A program made the translations under genes and the position numbers. From CAIVAT01 sp964473485 (GTDB lineage: Bacteria; Bacteroidota; Bacteroidia; Bacteroidales; FEN-979), in assembly GCA_964473485.1 (NCBI GenBank), contig CAYYPH010000002.1:186001-250000 (forward strand): a stretch of 64,000 bases of DNA. The letters are read 5' to 3'. The first letter of the stretch is position 1. Each line of letters starts with the position of its first letter. The notes below the pieces were generated by a model. It was not told where the DNA came from and did not search any database. It worked only from the letters and a program-made list of their open reading frames with translations. Positions 17,511 through 26,272 of this stretch are shown one piece after another.

Positions 17511-17518
17511 CAAAAATA
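17511..17518 (-). promoter_or_regulatory. Putative -7 element for the Mo/W run
   Basis: On the minus strand TATTTTTG fits TAnnTTTG. A degenerate TTCG lies 18 nt upstream where the -33 TTTG would be, so the promoter may be weak or activated. Confidence 0.45.
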
Positions 17519-17643
17519 AGGTTTTTCCGTTATGCACGAAATAGCTATTCGGAAGAACGGAGAAAAATGTTCTTAATGTATTTAGACCAATTCCAAATAA
17601 GTGCTAATTTTGCAGCATTAATAAACAAGCGATATGTTTTATA

Positions 17644-17673
17644 TTGCATATCGATCATTAACCTGTAATTTTG
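17644..17673 (+). promoter_or_regulatory. Bacteroidota-type promoter for the P5C dehydrogenase gene
   Basis: TTG (17644-17646), 19 nt, TAATTTTG (17666-17673). This fits the consensus well and implies a very short leader before the ATG at 17687. A second TAATTTTG at 17605-17612 is an alternative. Confidence 0.5.
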
Positions 17674-17686
17674 TAAAAAAGAAGAT

Positions 17687-19327
17687 ATGAACAACGCGAT
17701 ATTTAATCTGGAAAGACCGGTCAATGAGAAGACCCTCAATTATTCCCCGGGTAGCCGTGAAAGAAAATTATTAAATGCCGAACTTGACCGCCTCGCCTCA
17801 GAGGTACAGGATATCCCTTTGGTTATCGGAGGAAAAGAGGTCAGAACCGGGAAGACAGGAAAGGTGGTAATGCCGCACGATCACGGTCATGTGCTGGCCA
17901 ATTACCATATGGCAGGCGAGAAGGAGGTTCAGATGGCCATCGAATCTGCCTTGAAGGCCCATCGCGAATGGGAATCGGTATCGTGGGTCGAACGTGCCTC
18001 GATCACCTTGAAGGCCGCCGAACTTATCTCGAAAAAGTACCGTTACCTGATCAATGCTTCGACCATGCTGGGGCAGGGGAAGAACGCCTACCAGGCGGAG
18101 ATCGATGCCGCCTGTGAGACCATCGACTTCCTGAATTTCAATGCCTATTTCATTTCGGAGATATACCGCGAACAGCCTCATTCGCAGCCTGGGATCATCA
18201 ACCGTATTGAGTACCGGCCGCTCGAAGGATTTGTCTTTACCGTAACTCCCTTTAATTTTACGGCCATTGCCTCAAACCTCAACATGGCACCGGCCCTGAT
18301 GGGCAATACCGTTGTTTGGAAACCCGCCACCACCTCCATTCTATCCAATTACTTCCTGATGAAGGTGTTCCGGGAGGCAGGTTTGCCCGACGGGGTGGTC
18401 AACTTTCTTCCGGGCCCCGGCAGCCTGATCGGGAAAACCGCCCTTGGGCACCGCGATATGACCGGAATCCATTTTACCGGGTCCAATGCGACCTTTAACA
18501 GCCTATGGCAGATGAGCGCCGGCAACATGGCCAATTACAAGTCGTATCCCCGCATCGTCGGTGAAACGGGCGGCAAGGATTTTATCTTTGTTCATCCCTC
18601 GGCCGATCCCCAGGAGGTGGCCGTTGCCATTGTCAGGGGCGCGTTCGAATACCAGGGGCAGAAATGCTCGGCTGCATCCAGGGGGTACATCCCCGAATCG
18701 ATGTGGGAAGATGTCAGGTCGAGGATTGGTGAAATGATATCCCGCATCACGGTAGGCGATGTGAGGGAATTCGGACATTTCATGAATGCCGTTATCGATG
18801 AAGCATCCTTTGACAACATCATGGGTTACATCGAATATGCCCGGAAATCGCAGGATGCAAAGATCATCTTCGGTGGCACCGGCGATAAAACAAAGGGATA
18901 TTTTATCCAGCCAACCGTTATCCATACCACCAATCCTCACTTTAAAACGATGGAGGAGGAGATCTTCGGGCCGGTCATGACAATCTATACTTATAAGGAC
19001 AAAGACTATGAAGATACCTTGCACCTATGCGATCAGACTTCGCCGTATGGGCTTACCGGTTCGGTCTTCTCCAAAGACCGGGCGGCGATCAACACTGCAT
19101 GCCGTATCCTGCGGTATGCAGCCGGAAATTTCTATTTCAACGATAAACCCACGGGGGCAGTGGTCGGCCAGCAACCATTCGGAGGGGCAAGAGGCTCAGG
19201 TACAAACGATAAATCGGGGAGTCATCTGAACCTGCTCCGGTGGACCAACCCCCGGACGATCAAGGAGACCCTGCTTCCGCCAACCGAATTCACCTATCCG
19301 TTCATGAAGGAAGACCGGTGTCACTGA
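17687..19327 (+). CDS. pruA: L-glutamate gamma-semialdehyde (1-pyrroline-5-carboxylate) dehydrogenase
   Basis: Oxidises glutamate semialdehyde to glutamate with NAD+, the last step of proline breakdown. At 546 residues it has the usual length of the eukaryote-like single-domain form. Visible are FTVTPFNFTAIASNLNMAPA, the catalytic Glu293 in VGETGGKDFIF and the catalytic Cys327 in YQGQKCSAASR, plus EEEIFGPVMTIYTY and the C-terminal FGGARGSGTNDK. No proline dehydrogenase is next to it; a sodium/solute symporter of the proline-transport family lies at 26517. Its end overlaps the convergent histidine kinase gene by 7 nt. Confidence 0.95.
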   Translation: MNNAIFNLERPVNEKTLNYSPGSRERKLLNAELDRLASEVQDIPLVIGGKEVRTGKTGKVVMPHDHGHVLANYHMAGEKEVQMAIESALKAHREWESVSWVERASITLKAAELISKKYRYLINASTMLGQGKNAYQAEIDAACETIDFLNFNAYFISEIYREQPHSQPGIINRIEYRPLEGFVFTVTPFNFTAIASNLNMAPALMGNTVVWKPATTSILSNYFLMKVFREAGLPDGVVNFLPGPGSLIGKTALGHRDMTGIHFTGSNATFNSLWQMSAGNMANYKSYPRIVGETGGKDFIFVHPSADPQEVAVAIVRGAFEYQGQKCSAASRGYIPESMWEDVRSRIGEMISRITVGDVREFGHFMNAVIDEASFDNIMGYIEYARKSQDAKIIFGGTGDKTKGYFIQPTVIHTTNPHFKTMEEEIFGPVMTIYTYKDKDYEDTLHLCDQTSPYGLTGSVFSKDRAAINTACRILRYAAGNFYFNDKPTGAVVGQQPFGGARGSGTNDKSGSHLNLLRWTNPRTIKETLLPPTEFTYPFMKEDRCH

Positions 19328-21237
19328 TCCTGAATACCGCCTTTGTCTGATTTGTTGATAAATCCCGATACGATACTGATCAGATGCTTCAGTTCGATCG
19401 GTTTCGACAGATAATGGTTACATCCTGATTCCAATGCCTGTTCTTTGGTAAAATCGACTGAATAGGCAGTCTGTGCGATGATGGGCAGATCGGGCCTGAA
19501 GGTCCTGATTTGCCGGGTTGCCGTATAGCCGTCCAGGCCGGGCATCTGAACGTCCATCAGTACCAGATCGACATCAGGATGATCACGGCACATCTCAACA
19601 GCCTGCAAACCGTTAAGGGCTCGTATCATCGAAACACCCAGTCTGCGCAAGGCAAACATCAGGTATTCGTAATTGACATCATTGTCTTCGGCAACCAGTA
19701 TTTTTTTGCCCCGCAGTGATGTCGGTTCTGCAGCCTCCACTGCTCTTGCATCAACCACGGATCGCACCAAAGGCATATCATTTTGTTTGATGATAACCGA
19801 AACCTCCGTGCCTTTGCCCAATGCAGAACGAATATTCACAGTGCCACCGAGCAGTGTGACAAGACCGCGGGTAAGAGTAAGACCCAATCCCAGCCCCCCA
19901 TAATTCCGGGTAGAAGTCTCCTCGACCTGCCGGAACTTTTCAAAGACAGCCTCCAGTTTGTCGGGAGCAATTCCTATCCCGTTGTCGCGAACAAAAAGCC
20001 TCAGTTTATCATCGCTTTCCTTCACACAACCCATAATAACCTCACCATGACTGGAAAATTTGAATGCATTCGACAGGAGGTACATCATACACTGTTCAAG
20101 AAGGAATTCGTCGGAAGTTATCATCAATGATTCAGCTGCTTCGTGTATTTCAAGTTTGAACCCACTCAGATGACCAATCTGGCGATTGAATTTTTTTGAC
20201 GCTTTATTATAAATATTTCGTAAAAAAGTGTTGATATTGAATTCTTTTACAAGCAAGCTGACCTGGTTTGTTTCGAGTTTGGCAATTTCTACAGTATCGT
20301 TCAGAATATCGAGCAACTGGGTGACACTTTGTTTGATAATGTCGAAATACTGTTCCCGTTCAGCCTGGTTAAGGCCCGGTTGGTTCAGCAATTGCGAAAA
20401 ACCCTGTATCGCATTGGCCGGGGTCCGTATTTCATGACTGAGGTTATGAAGAAATGCCGTTTTCAGGCGGTCAGATTCTTCTGCCTTTGCCATGGCTTTT
20501 TTCAGGGGTGTAATATCCTCGGCCTGAATGATGAAAAGATGCGGGAAACCCATAACATCATGAATAACCGATGCATGATGAATGACATGAACGGTTTCTC
20601 CGTTTTTTTTGATATACCGCTTTTCAGTGATATTAGAGGTGCTAGTTTGCTCACTTAATTTCTTCAGAATGAGCTCACTTTCTTCAAGATCATCGGGATG
20701 CGTGATCGTGAATTTTCCTGCAAGAAGTTCATCCTGCGAATAACCGGTCAGTCTGCAAAATGCTGAGTTCACCCTGAAAAAAGTTGCGTTGGGTTTTAGC
20801 AACGCCATGCCGACTCCTGAGGTCTCATAGATCTGCTCAAGAAGGTTCTCCCCCTTCTTCACCTGCTCCTGGTTTGCCTTCAGCGCTGATATATCAAAGA
20901 AATTGTCGATCAGGTATTCCTTATTGTCTACTTTACAAAGATGAACTGTTTTAAGAACCGGAATTTCCTGCATCGATCCGGTAATGAGAGTCCTTTCGGC
21001 ATTGTCAACCACCTGGTGAAGGTCGGTGATAGGGCATTTGCCCTCCTCGGCAGGACAAATAAACCGGTGACAAACCCTCCCGATGATTTCTGCGGGTGGC
21101 AACCCGATCATCCTTGCCGCTTCGGGATTGACATCGAGAATGGTATGTGACTCTGGATCAATGATCAGGATTCCGCTTTTAATCTGGTCAAAGGTCAGAC
21201 CATGCAGGTGCTCCCGGGTTTGCCTGGATAAATGCAT
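19321..21237 (-). CDS. Hybrid sensor histidine kinase/response regulator with two PAS domains
   Basis: A 638-residue soluble kinase with no membrane segment. The order is PAS (about residues 10-120), PAS (about 130-245), HisKA with phospho-accepting His268 in NLSHEIRTPANA, HATPase (LLSNAFKFSS, DNGIGIAPDKLEAVFEKF, GGLGLGLTL) and a receiver domain with Asp562 in LVLMDVQMPGLDG. The first PAS has Cys56, His57, Cys61 and Cys68 (CH-x3-C-x6-C), a cluster that could bind metal or react to redox. No partner DNA-binding protein is adjacent. It lies between pruA and the oxygen-sensitive aldehyde oxidoreductase, but a regulatory link is only a guess. Confidence 0.92.
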   Translation of the reverse strand: MHLSRQTREHLHGLTFDQIKSGILIIDPESHTILDVNPEAARMIGLPPAEIIGRVCHRFICPAEEGKCPITDLHQVVDNAERTLITGSMQEIPVLKTVHLCKVDNKEYLIDNFFDISALKANQEQVKKGENLLEQIYETSGVGMALLKPNATFFRVNSAFCRLTGYSQDELLAGKFTITHPDDLEESELILKKLSEQTSTSNITEKRYIKKNGETVHVIHHASVIHDVMGFPHLFIIQAEDITPLKKAMAKAEESDRLKTAFLHNLSHEIRTPANAIQGFSQLLNQPGLNQAEREQYFDIIKQSVTQLLDILNDTVEIAKLETNQVSLLVKEFNINTFLRNIYNKASKKFNRQIGHLSGFKLEIHEAAESLMITSDEFLLEQCMMYLLSNAFKFSSHGEVIMGCVKESDDKLRLFVRDNGIGIAPDKLEAVFEKFRQVEETSTRNYGGLGLGLTLTRGLVTLLGGTVNIRSALGKGTEVSVIIKQNDMPLVRSVVDARAVEAAEPTSLRGKKILVAEDNDVNYEYLMFALRRLGVSMIRALNGLQAVEMCRDHPDVDLVLMDVQMPGLDGYTATRQIRTFRPDLPIIAQTAYSVDFTKEQALESGCNHYLSKPIELKHLISIVSGFINKSDKGGIQDQ

Positions 21238-21300
21238 ACTTTGAAGTAAGAAAAATTTATGTCAAAGATATGATGAAAAAAGTCCTCTGTCAATAAATTT

Positions 21301-21335
21301 CAAAAAAAAAGCTCCTTTCCTGTGAGAAAGGAGCT
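21301..21335 (-). terminator. Intrinsic terminator of the aldehyde ferredoxin oxidoreductase gene
   Basis: AGCTCCTTTC (21310-21319) pairs with GAAAGGAGCT (21326-21335). On the minus strand the hairpin is followed by nine T, 22 nt after the stop codon. Confidence 0.85.
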
Positions 21336-21357
21336 CTGGAGATAAAAATACCAAATA

Positions 21358-23517
21358 TTATTGCAGCGGTGTCACTACCTCGAGGAGTTCCGGAAGGTCC
21401 ATGCCGATCCTTTTCAGATGTTCAATCTTCGGAACGCCATTCTTCGTCCAGCCCCTGCGCTCGTATACGGCGTCAAGGAGTTTTTCGTAGCGGTCTTCCC
21501 GGTATGCACGCATCACCTTCATTTTTTCTTCGGTGGTTTTGCCGTCCGGGTCATATCCGACCAGCTCTTTTAACTGTTTGTCGTAGCGTTCGGCGCGCGA
21601 TTCGTATTCTTCCTTCGTAACAGGTCCGGCGGCCCGGTATGGTTGGGCATCGTGGGCCCGGAGGCCGTAACCGCGGCGAATATTGAAAATTCGCTGGAAA
21701 TTGTAAACACGTTCCGACTGGCGGACCAGTTCATGTTTGTCGATGTTCTGGCCGGTCACGGCATTGAAAATGGTCACGTAGTTGTCGACATGCTCGGGAA
21801 CTTTCGCCGGTTCATCGGTTTGTGCGTTGTCCTCTGGCTCCACATCGTTCCACGGCAGCTTGCAAAAGCCCGCTAACCCGAACCAGGTCCTGAACATGGG
21901 GAAATAATGAAGTGCCTCGGCTTTCTTCTCGAACGTCGGGATCTGGTTGTTTACCATGTCCATAAAGATCAGCCACGCTTCGTCGTGCTGAGGCCCCTTG
22001 TTGGTCATGGCATAACCTCCCTGCTGGGCCAGCGATTCTTTCGAGACGTACTGGGAATACTCGAGCCCCTTGTTCTCCATCCCGATATCCTGCATAAATC
22101 CGGGATCTCCCCAACCTTTATCGGCGAAGACCTGTTTCATTTTCCGCACTCCCTGTCCGGCCACCAATCCGAAACCTTCTCCTCGCGAGAGTTGATGGAG
22201 AAGTTCCATGGCGGTATCGGCATTGCCGAAGTTCAGTTTCAGCCCGCCGGTGCGCTCTTCGTTCAGGATACCGTTCTCGTAACATTCCATTACGAAACCA
22301 AGGATCGTTCCCCAGGTGATGGTGCAGATCCCGTACGTGTCGCAATAGAAATTGGCTTCGATCGTGAAATCAGGGTTGAAGATACCTGCTATGGAGCCAA
22401 GGGATGAGGTGGTTTCGTACTCGGGTCCGTCGACGATCACCTTATCTCCTTTGTAAGGTCCGGTGCGCAATTCGTAATTATCGACCCCTTTGGCACAGGC
22501 CATATTGCATCCTACCCAGCAGCCATCAGGCATATTTTGGGTGAAAAATGATTTCCATACGTCGCCATGGATCTTGTAAGCATCAGGATGACTACCGAAT
22601 TTGAAATTGTGAACAGGCAGCAGGTCATAATCATTCATAATATGAGTAAGGTGCGCGGTGCCTTTCGAACGCATTTCGCACTGTTTGTCGTCGAGTTCAC
22701 GCATCTCCTTGTTGAACCTGCGGCCCCTTTCCTGGATGGCTTCAAGGTTGACCACATTGTTGCGGTTACCGCCTATGGCTTTTACATGGGCCACAAGGGC
22801 CTTGATCTTTTTATCGCGAAGCACGGTGCCTATTCCGCCCCGGCCTGCCTGCTTCAGCCGCACCTTTTTCCGTTTGATGTCGTAAAAACTGAAATTAAGC
22901 ATGCCGATCAGTGAATGTTCGGCAGCAGTGCCTGCAGACACCACCGAAACATTGTACTTGTCCTTTTCATTTCCCTCGATCGCAAGCATTTCATGCAATT
23001 CCTCTGCCAGAACATGACTGTCGGAGGGCAGGTCAGAAGCTTCATAGATGCTTATTGATTCATTTTTTTCTTCGAAGATGATCAGGATCTCGTTGTCGGA
23101 TTTTCCCTGGAGTTCAAGTGCGTCGAATCCACAGAATTTCAGGAATGGGCCGAAGAATCCACCCACGTTCGAGTCTACAATAATATCGGTTTGCGGACTG
23201 ATGGCACAACAGATCGCCTTACCTGCCCCGGAGTACTGGGTTATTCCGCAGCAGGGACCTCCCGATATGACAATCTCATTTTCAGGGTCATTCCACTTAG
23301 TGTCGGGTTTGGTGGCATCCCACAACAAGCGGAGATCAAATCCTTTTCCGCCGATAAATTTCTCTTTCATCTGCTGAGATACCGGTTTTTCACGGATGGA
23401 AAAGTCACCGACATTAATATACACGGTACGGTTGTTATACCCTTTGTCGATGGGCGCCCAGGTGTATTTATACTGAGCCAGTAAGCGATGGGATTTTTTA
23501 AACTCTTCGTAGGTCAT
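21358..23517 (-). CDS. Aldehyde ferredoxin oxidoreductase family enzyme (tungsten-bis-pterin)
   Basis: Member of the AOR family, which oxidises aldehydes (or reduces acids) with a tungsten or molybdenum bis-pyranopterin and one 4Fe-4S cluster, usually passing electrons to ferredoxin. The 719 residues include the N-terminal domain (KFIGGKGFDLRLLWD, ISGGPCCGI, VGGFFGPFLKFCGFDAL) and GRGGIGTVLRDKKIKALV. Candidate cluster ligands are Cys333, Cys337 and Cys341 in CWVGCNMAC and Cys552 in LAGFCKLPW. The first spacing is C-x3-C, where classical AOR has C-x2-C. No ferredoxin-like or FAD partner gene is adjacent. The nearby Mo/W uptake and pterin genes supply the likely cofactor. The substrate cannot be read from the sequence. 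Confidence 0.93.
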   Translation of the reverse strand: MTYEEFKKSHRLLAQYKYTWAPIDKGYNNRTVYINVGDFSIREKPVSQQMKEKFIGGKGFDLRLLWDATKPDTKWNDPENEIVISGGPCCGITQYSGAGKAICCAISPQTDIIVDSNVGGFFGPFLKFCGFDALELQGKSDNEILIIFEEKNESISIYEASDLPSDSHVLAEELHEMLAIEGNEKDKYNVSVVSAGTAAEHSLIGMLNFSFYDIKRKKVRLKQAGRGGIGTVLRDKKIKALVAHVKAIGGNRNNVVNLEAIQERGRRFNKEMRELDDKQCEMRSKGTAHLTHIMNDYDLLPVHNFKFGSHPDAYKIHGDVWKSFFTQNMPDGCWVGCNMACAKGVDNYELRTGPYKGDKVIVDGPEYETTSSLGSIAGIFNPDFTIEANFYCDTYGICTITWGTILGFVMECYENGILNEERTGGLKLNFGNADTAMELLHQLSRGEGFGLVAGQGVRKMKQVFADKGWGDPGFMQDIGMENKGLEYSQYVSKESLAQQGGYAMTNKGPQHDEAWLIFMDMVNNQIPTFEKKAEALHYFPMFRTWFGLAGFCKLPWNDVEPEDNAQTDEPAKVPEHVDNYVTIFNAVTGQNIDKHELVRQSERVYNFQRIFNIRRGYGLRAHDAQPYRAAGPVTKEEYESRAERYDKQLKELVGYDPDGKTTEEKMKVMRAYREDRYEKLLDAVYERRGWTKNGVPKIEHLKRIGMDLPELLEVVTPLQ

Positions 23518-23549
23518 ATCAGTACGTTTTTGTTAAAAATATAACGAAA

Positions 23550-23557
23550 CAAAAATA
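23550..23557 (-). promoter_or_regulatory. Putative -7 element of the aldehyde ferredoxin oxidoreductase gene
   Basis: On the minus strand TATTTTTG fits TAnnTTTG, 32 nt before the ATG. A TTTG lies 16 nt upstream, closer than usual. The rest of 23518-23692 shows no gene. Confidence 0.4.
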
Positions 23558-23692
23558 GTTAAAAATATGCGTGCAAACACCCGTCAATCAAAAAGTTCGA
23601 TGTGTTTTTTTCGGCATATCGTATAATGCCGGAAAGGCCTTCGAAACGGGTTCGGGTCAGTCAAATCAAGCGAGGGAAAATGGTATCAGGGA

Positions 23693-25429
23693 TTATGACC
23701 TTCCGAGGTTTTCTTCTTCGGGGTACGAGACCTCATGCCAGCTGTACAAACCCTGCATGAGCCGATCCTGTTTTTCACGGGCGCTTAATCGTTCATAGGC
23801 TTCGCGGGCTTCGCGGGTTTTACGCCGCTTTTCCTCCTCAATCATATGGATGTTCTCGGTGTACCTCTCTTCCACGCATTTCTGGAGATAATCGCGGGCA
23901 ACGGTCGGGAAAAGTTCAAGAAGAAGTTCATCTTTCTCATTGTCTGCCAGTTTCATGTCGCCGTATTCCTCGAACACGGTATTCTCCTGTTTCTTGTAAT
24001 TCTTCGTGTCGTAGGGCACCTCCTCCCTGATACCTGTTAGCTGTTCCCTGAAATCAGGATCTACCGGTATCGGGGTCTTGCCATAGATACCTTTTACCAG
24101 GTTGACAAACTGAATCGATTTGGTGGTAAAGAAAGGAAGTTCTTTGTTTTCGTCGATCACACAATTCACGGCCTGCACTCCGACAATCTGGCTCGTGGGC
24201 GTAACAAGCGGGGGGCAACCCGACTTGATGCGAACCAGGGGAACCAGTTCGAGTACCCTTGGCAACAAGTGGTCGAGTTTGAGCTGTTTGAGCTGGGCCA
24301 GCATGTTGGTGTACATCCCGCCGGGTATCTCGGCTTTTCTCACCGCCTCGTCCGGCTCTGGGAACCTGAAATATTTCTCAATCTCCAGACACGCATTGAT
24401 CAGATCGTCTTCGCGGTCGTGTTTGGCCATGTATATCGCCTTGACAAAGAGCTTATTGACTTCTCTTGGCAGCTTATACCCGGTAATGTCGAATTCAACG
24501 GGAAACTCCTTGCAGGTGTCAAATTCAGCCAATTCTTCGCGGATCACCCTGAGCTCCCGATTGATGGCGTTGACCGCAGCGGGGTTCACGCCTGTATCGA
24601 TCCCCAGTTTATCACAGAAAATATGTACCAGTTCATAAGCCGGGGCGGCAGGTCCTCCTGCAAAATTCCATATGCTGGTATCCACGATGTCGGCGCCGTT
24701 GACGATGGCCGACAACACCGAGGCCAGACCAAAACCCGGGGTACAATGCGTGTGAAAATCAACAGGGACACGCAACTCCGATTTCAGCCTGCTAATCAGT
24801 TTTCCGGTCTTTACCGGGGTAATCAGGCCGGCCATGTCTTTGATGGAGATCATATCGGCACCCATAGCCTCCATCTGCCTTGCCTTTTCCACGAAATAGT
24901 CGATGGTAAAAATGTCGTGCGGAAGGGCCTTGAAATGGATCCATGAACGGAATTTCTGCCGGGCAGAGAACTTCGGATCGACCGTATAACTGATGGCACA
25001 ATCGGCAATTCCCCCGTTCTGTTTTACATACTTAATGGTCGATCGCATGTTCTCTACATCGTTGAGCGCATCAAAAATCCGCATGATCCCGATGCCGCTT
25101 TTGATGGCATTCCGGTTAAATCCTTCGATAACCTCCTCGGGATATGGATTGTAACCGAACAGGTTCCTGCCTCTCGACAAGGCCGTCAGTTTTGAGACTC
25201 CGCCTATCCCTTCGCTTATCTTCTGCAACCTGGCCCAGGGATTTTCTGAAAGATACCGCATGATGGAATCGGGAACAGCCCCACCCCACACCTCCATGGC
25301 ATAAAAACCGGCATCTTTGTAGTACGGCAACACCCTGTCCACCTGATCCTGCGTCATTCGCGTTGCAAAGAGCGATTGCTGGCCGTCACGTAATGTTAAA
25401 TCCCTGATCAATAATTTCCTTCTTGACAT
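23693..25429 (-). CDS. oadA: Biotin-dependent carboxylase/decarboxylase alpha subunit (oxaloacetate decarboxylase or pyruvate carboxylase subunit B type)
   Basis: Carboxyltransferase subunit that moves CO2 between oxaloacetate/pyruvate and biotin. The N-terminal TIM barrel shows LTLRDGQQSLFATRM, the residues GFYAMEVWGGAV, MRIFDALND, MISIKDMAG and the metal-binding HTHCTPGFG. The conserved carboxylase domain follows (EIPGGMYTNM, VTPTSQIVGVQA). The 578-residue protein ends in a charged helix and lacks a biotinyl domain, so a separate biotin carrier must exist elsewhere. No beta or gamma membrane subunit is adjacent. Whether it acts in a sodium pump or in anaplerosis is open. Confidence 0.88.
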   Translation of the reverse strand: MSRRKLLIRDLTLRDGQQSLFATRMTQDQVDRVLPYYKDAGFYAMEVWGGAVPDSIMRYLSENPWARLQKISEGIGGVSKLTALSRGRNLFGYNPYPEEVIEGFNRNAIKSGIGIMRIFDALNDVENMRSTIKYVKQNGGIADCAISYTVDPKFSARQKFRSWIHFKALPHDIFTIDYFVEKARQMEAMGADMISIKDMAGLITPVKTGKLISRLKSELRVPVDFHTHCTPGFGLASVLSAIVNGADIVDTSIWNFAGGPAAPAYELVHIFCDKLGIDTGVNPAAVNAINRELRVIREELAEFDTCKEFPVEFDITGYKLPREVNKLFVKAIYMAKHDREDDLINACLEIEKYFRFPEPDEAVRKAEIPGGMYTNMLAQLKQLKLDHLLPRVLELVPLVRIKSGCPPLVTPTSQIVGVQAVNCVIDENKELPFFTTKSIQFVNLVKGIYGKTPIPVDPDFREQLTGIREEVPYDTKNYKKQENTVFEEYGDMKLADNEKDELLLELFPTVARDYLQKCVEERYTENIHMIEEEKRRKTREAREAYERLSAREKQDRLMQGLYSWHEVSYPEEENLGRS

Positions 25430-25491
25430 ATTTTATCAATGATTGAATTGCAAATTGATTACCGAGCCATTGTGAAAAAAATAACAAGATG

Positions 25492-25499
25492 CAAAATTA
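25492..25499 (-). promoter_or_regulatory. Putative -7 element of the carboxylase alpha-subunit gene
   Basis: On the minus strand TAATTTTG fits TAnnTTTG, about 60 nt before the ATG. No clear -33 element. It lies back to back with the plus-strand element at 25524. Confidence 0.4.
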
Positions 25500-25523
25500 C
25501 ACAATTATAATATCTGTTTTTGT

Positions 25524-25531
25524 TATTTTTG
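25524..25531 (+). promoter_or_regulatory. Putative -7 element upstream of the ThiF-like gene
   Basis: TATTTTTG fits TAnnTTTG. It precedes a 19-codon open frame (25549-25608) and the ThiF-like gene. No clear -33 element. Confidence 0.4.
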
Positions 25532-25630
25532 TGCATATCCCGAAAAAGATGCTGAAGCAGGAAGATCACCTGGAGGTGACCCGGGACACCATCGGTTCAG
25601 GTGTGTAAAAACCTTGAAAAAGATACAGAT

Positions 25631-26215
25631 ATGACCGAACGGGAAATCCGGAAAATATTGTCACGAAAGGTAGTGGGCCTTGCCGGTTGCGGAGGTCTTG
25701 GTTCCAACTGCGCCGTTTCACTGGCCAGGGTAGGGGTAGGGACACTCGTCATTGCCGATTTCGACCAGGTAAGCCAAGGCAACCTGAACCGCCAGTACTA
25801 CTTTCTGAATCAGGTTGGAATGAAGAAGGTGGTTGCCCTTCGCGACAACATCCTTCGGATCGATCCAGCCATACGCGTTATTGCCAACGATGTGCGACTG
25901 ACCCCGGAAAATATCCACGGTATTTTTAATGGTTGCGATGTTCTGGTCGAGGCATTCGATCTGGCAGCTGAAAAGCAGATGCTGATTGAAACGGTTCAGC
26001 AGGAATTGTGCGATATTCCATTGGTGGCAGGACTGGGAATGGCTGGTTATGGGATGAATGAAAAAATCAGTTGCCGGGGCTTCGGGAATTTATATATTTG
26101 CGGTGACGGAGAAACGGAAATCGGGCCTGAGTGCCCGCCACTGGGGCCGCGGGTGGGAGTGGTTGCCAACATGCAGGCCAACCTGGTCCTTGAAATCCTC
26201 CTGAAAAACACGTAA
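25631..26215 (+). CDS. ThiF/MoeB-like sulfur-carrier adenylyltransferase
   Basis: E1-like enzyme predicted to adenylate the C-terminal Gly of a ubiquitin-like sulfur carrier. The ATP-binding motif is GLAGCGGLGSN (residues 16-26), followed by VIADFDQVSQGNLNRQYY with the conserved Arg and Asp. The C-terminal half ends ECPPLGPRVGVVANMQANLVLEILL. At 194 residues it is a short form that lacks the two zinc-binding C-x2-C pairs of E. coli MoeB/ThiF. I start at ATG 25631; an in-frame GTG at 25601 would add ten residues. A ThiS/MoaD-like carrier gene follows after 57 nt. No other thiamine genes are in the window, so a role in the pterin cofactor is an alternative to thiamine synthesis. Confidence 0.88.
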   Translation: MTEREIRKILSRKVVGLAGCGGLGSNCAVSLARVGVGTLVIADFDQVSQGNLNRQYYFLNQVGMKKVVALRDNILRIDPAIRVIANDVRLTPENIHGIFNGCDVLVEAFDLAAEKQMLIETVQQELCDIPLVAGLGMAGYGMNEKISCRGFGNLYICGDGETEIGPECPPLGPRVGVVANMQANLVLEILLKNT

Positions 26216-26272
26216 ATTTTTAACGGTCACCAACGGAAGACACTGAAAAGATCAACCCAAAAAAGCTGTATC

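Noticed and set aside
19315..19330. Overlap of pruA and the histidine kinase as a sign of a frameshift
   Set aside because: Both proteins end normally; a 7-nt convergent overlap is common in compact genomes.
23571..23798. 75-codon open frame between the AOR and carboxylase genes
   Set aside because: It overlaps the carboxylase 3' end on the other strand and shows no family or initiation signal.
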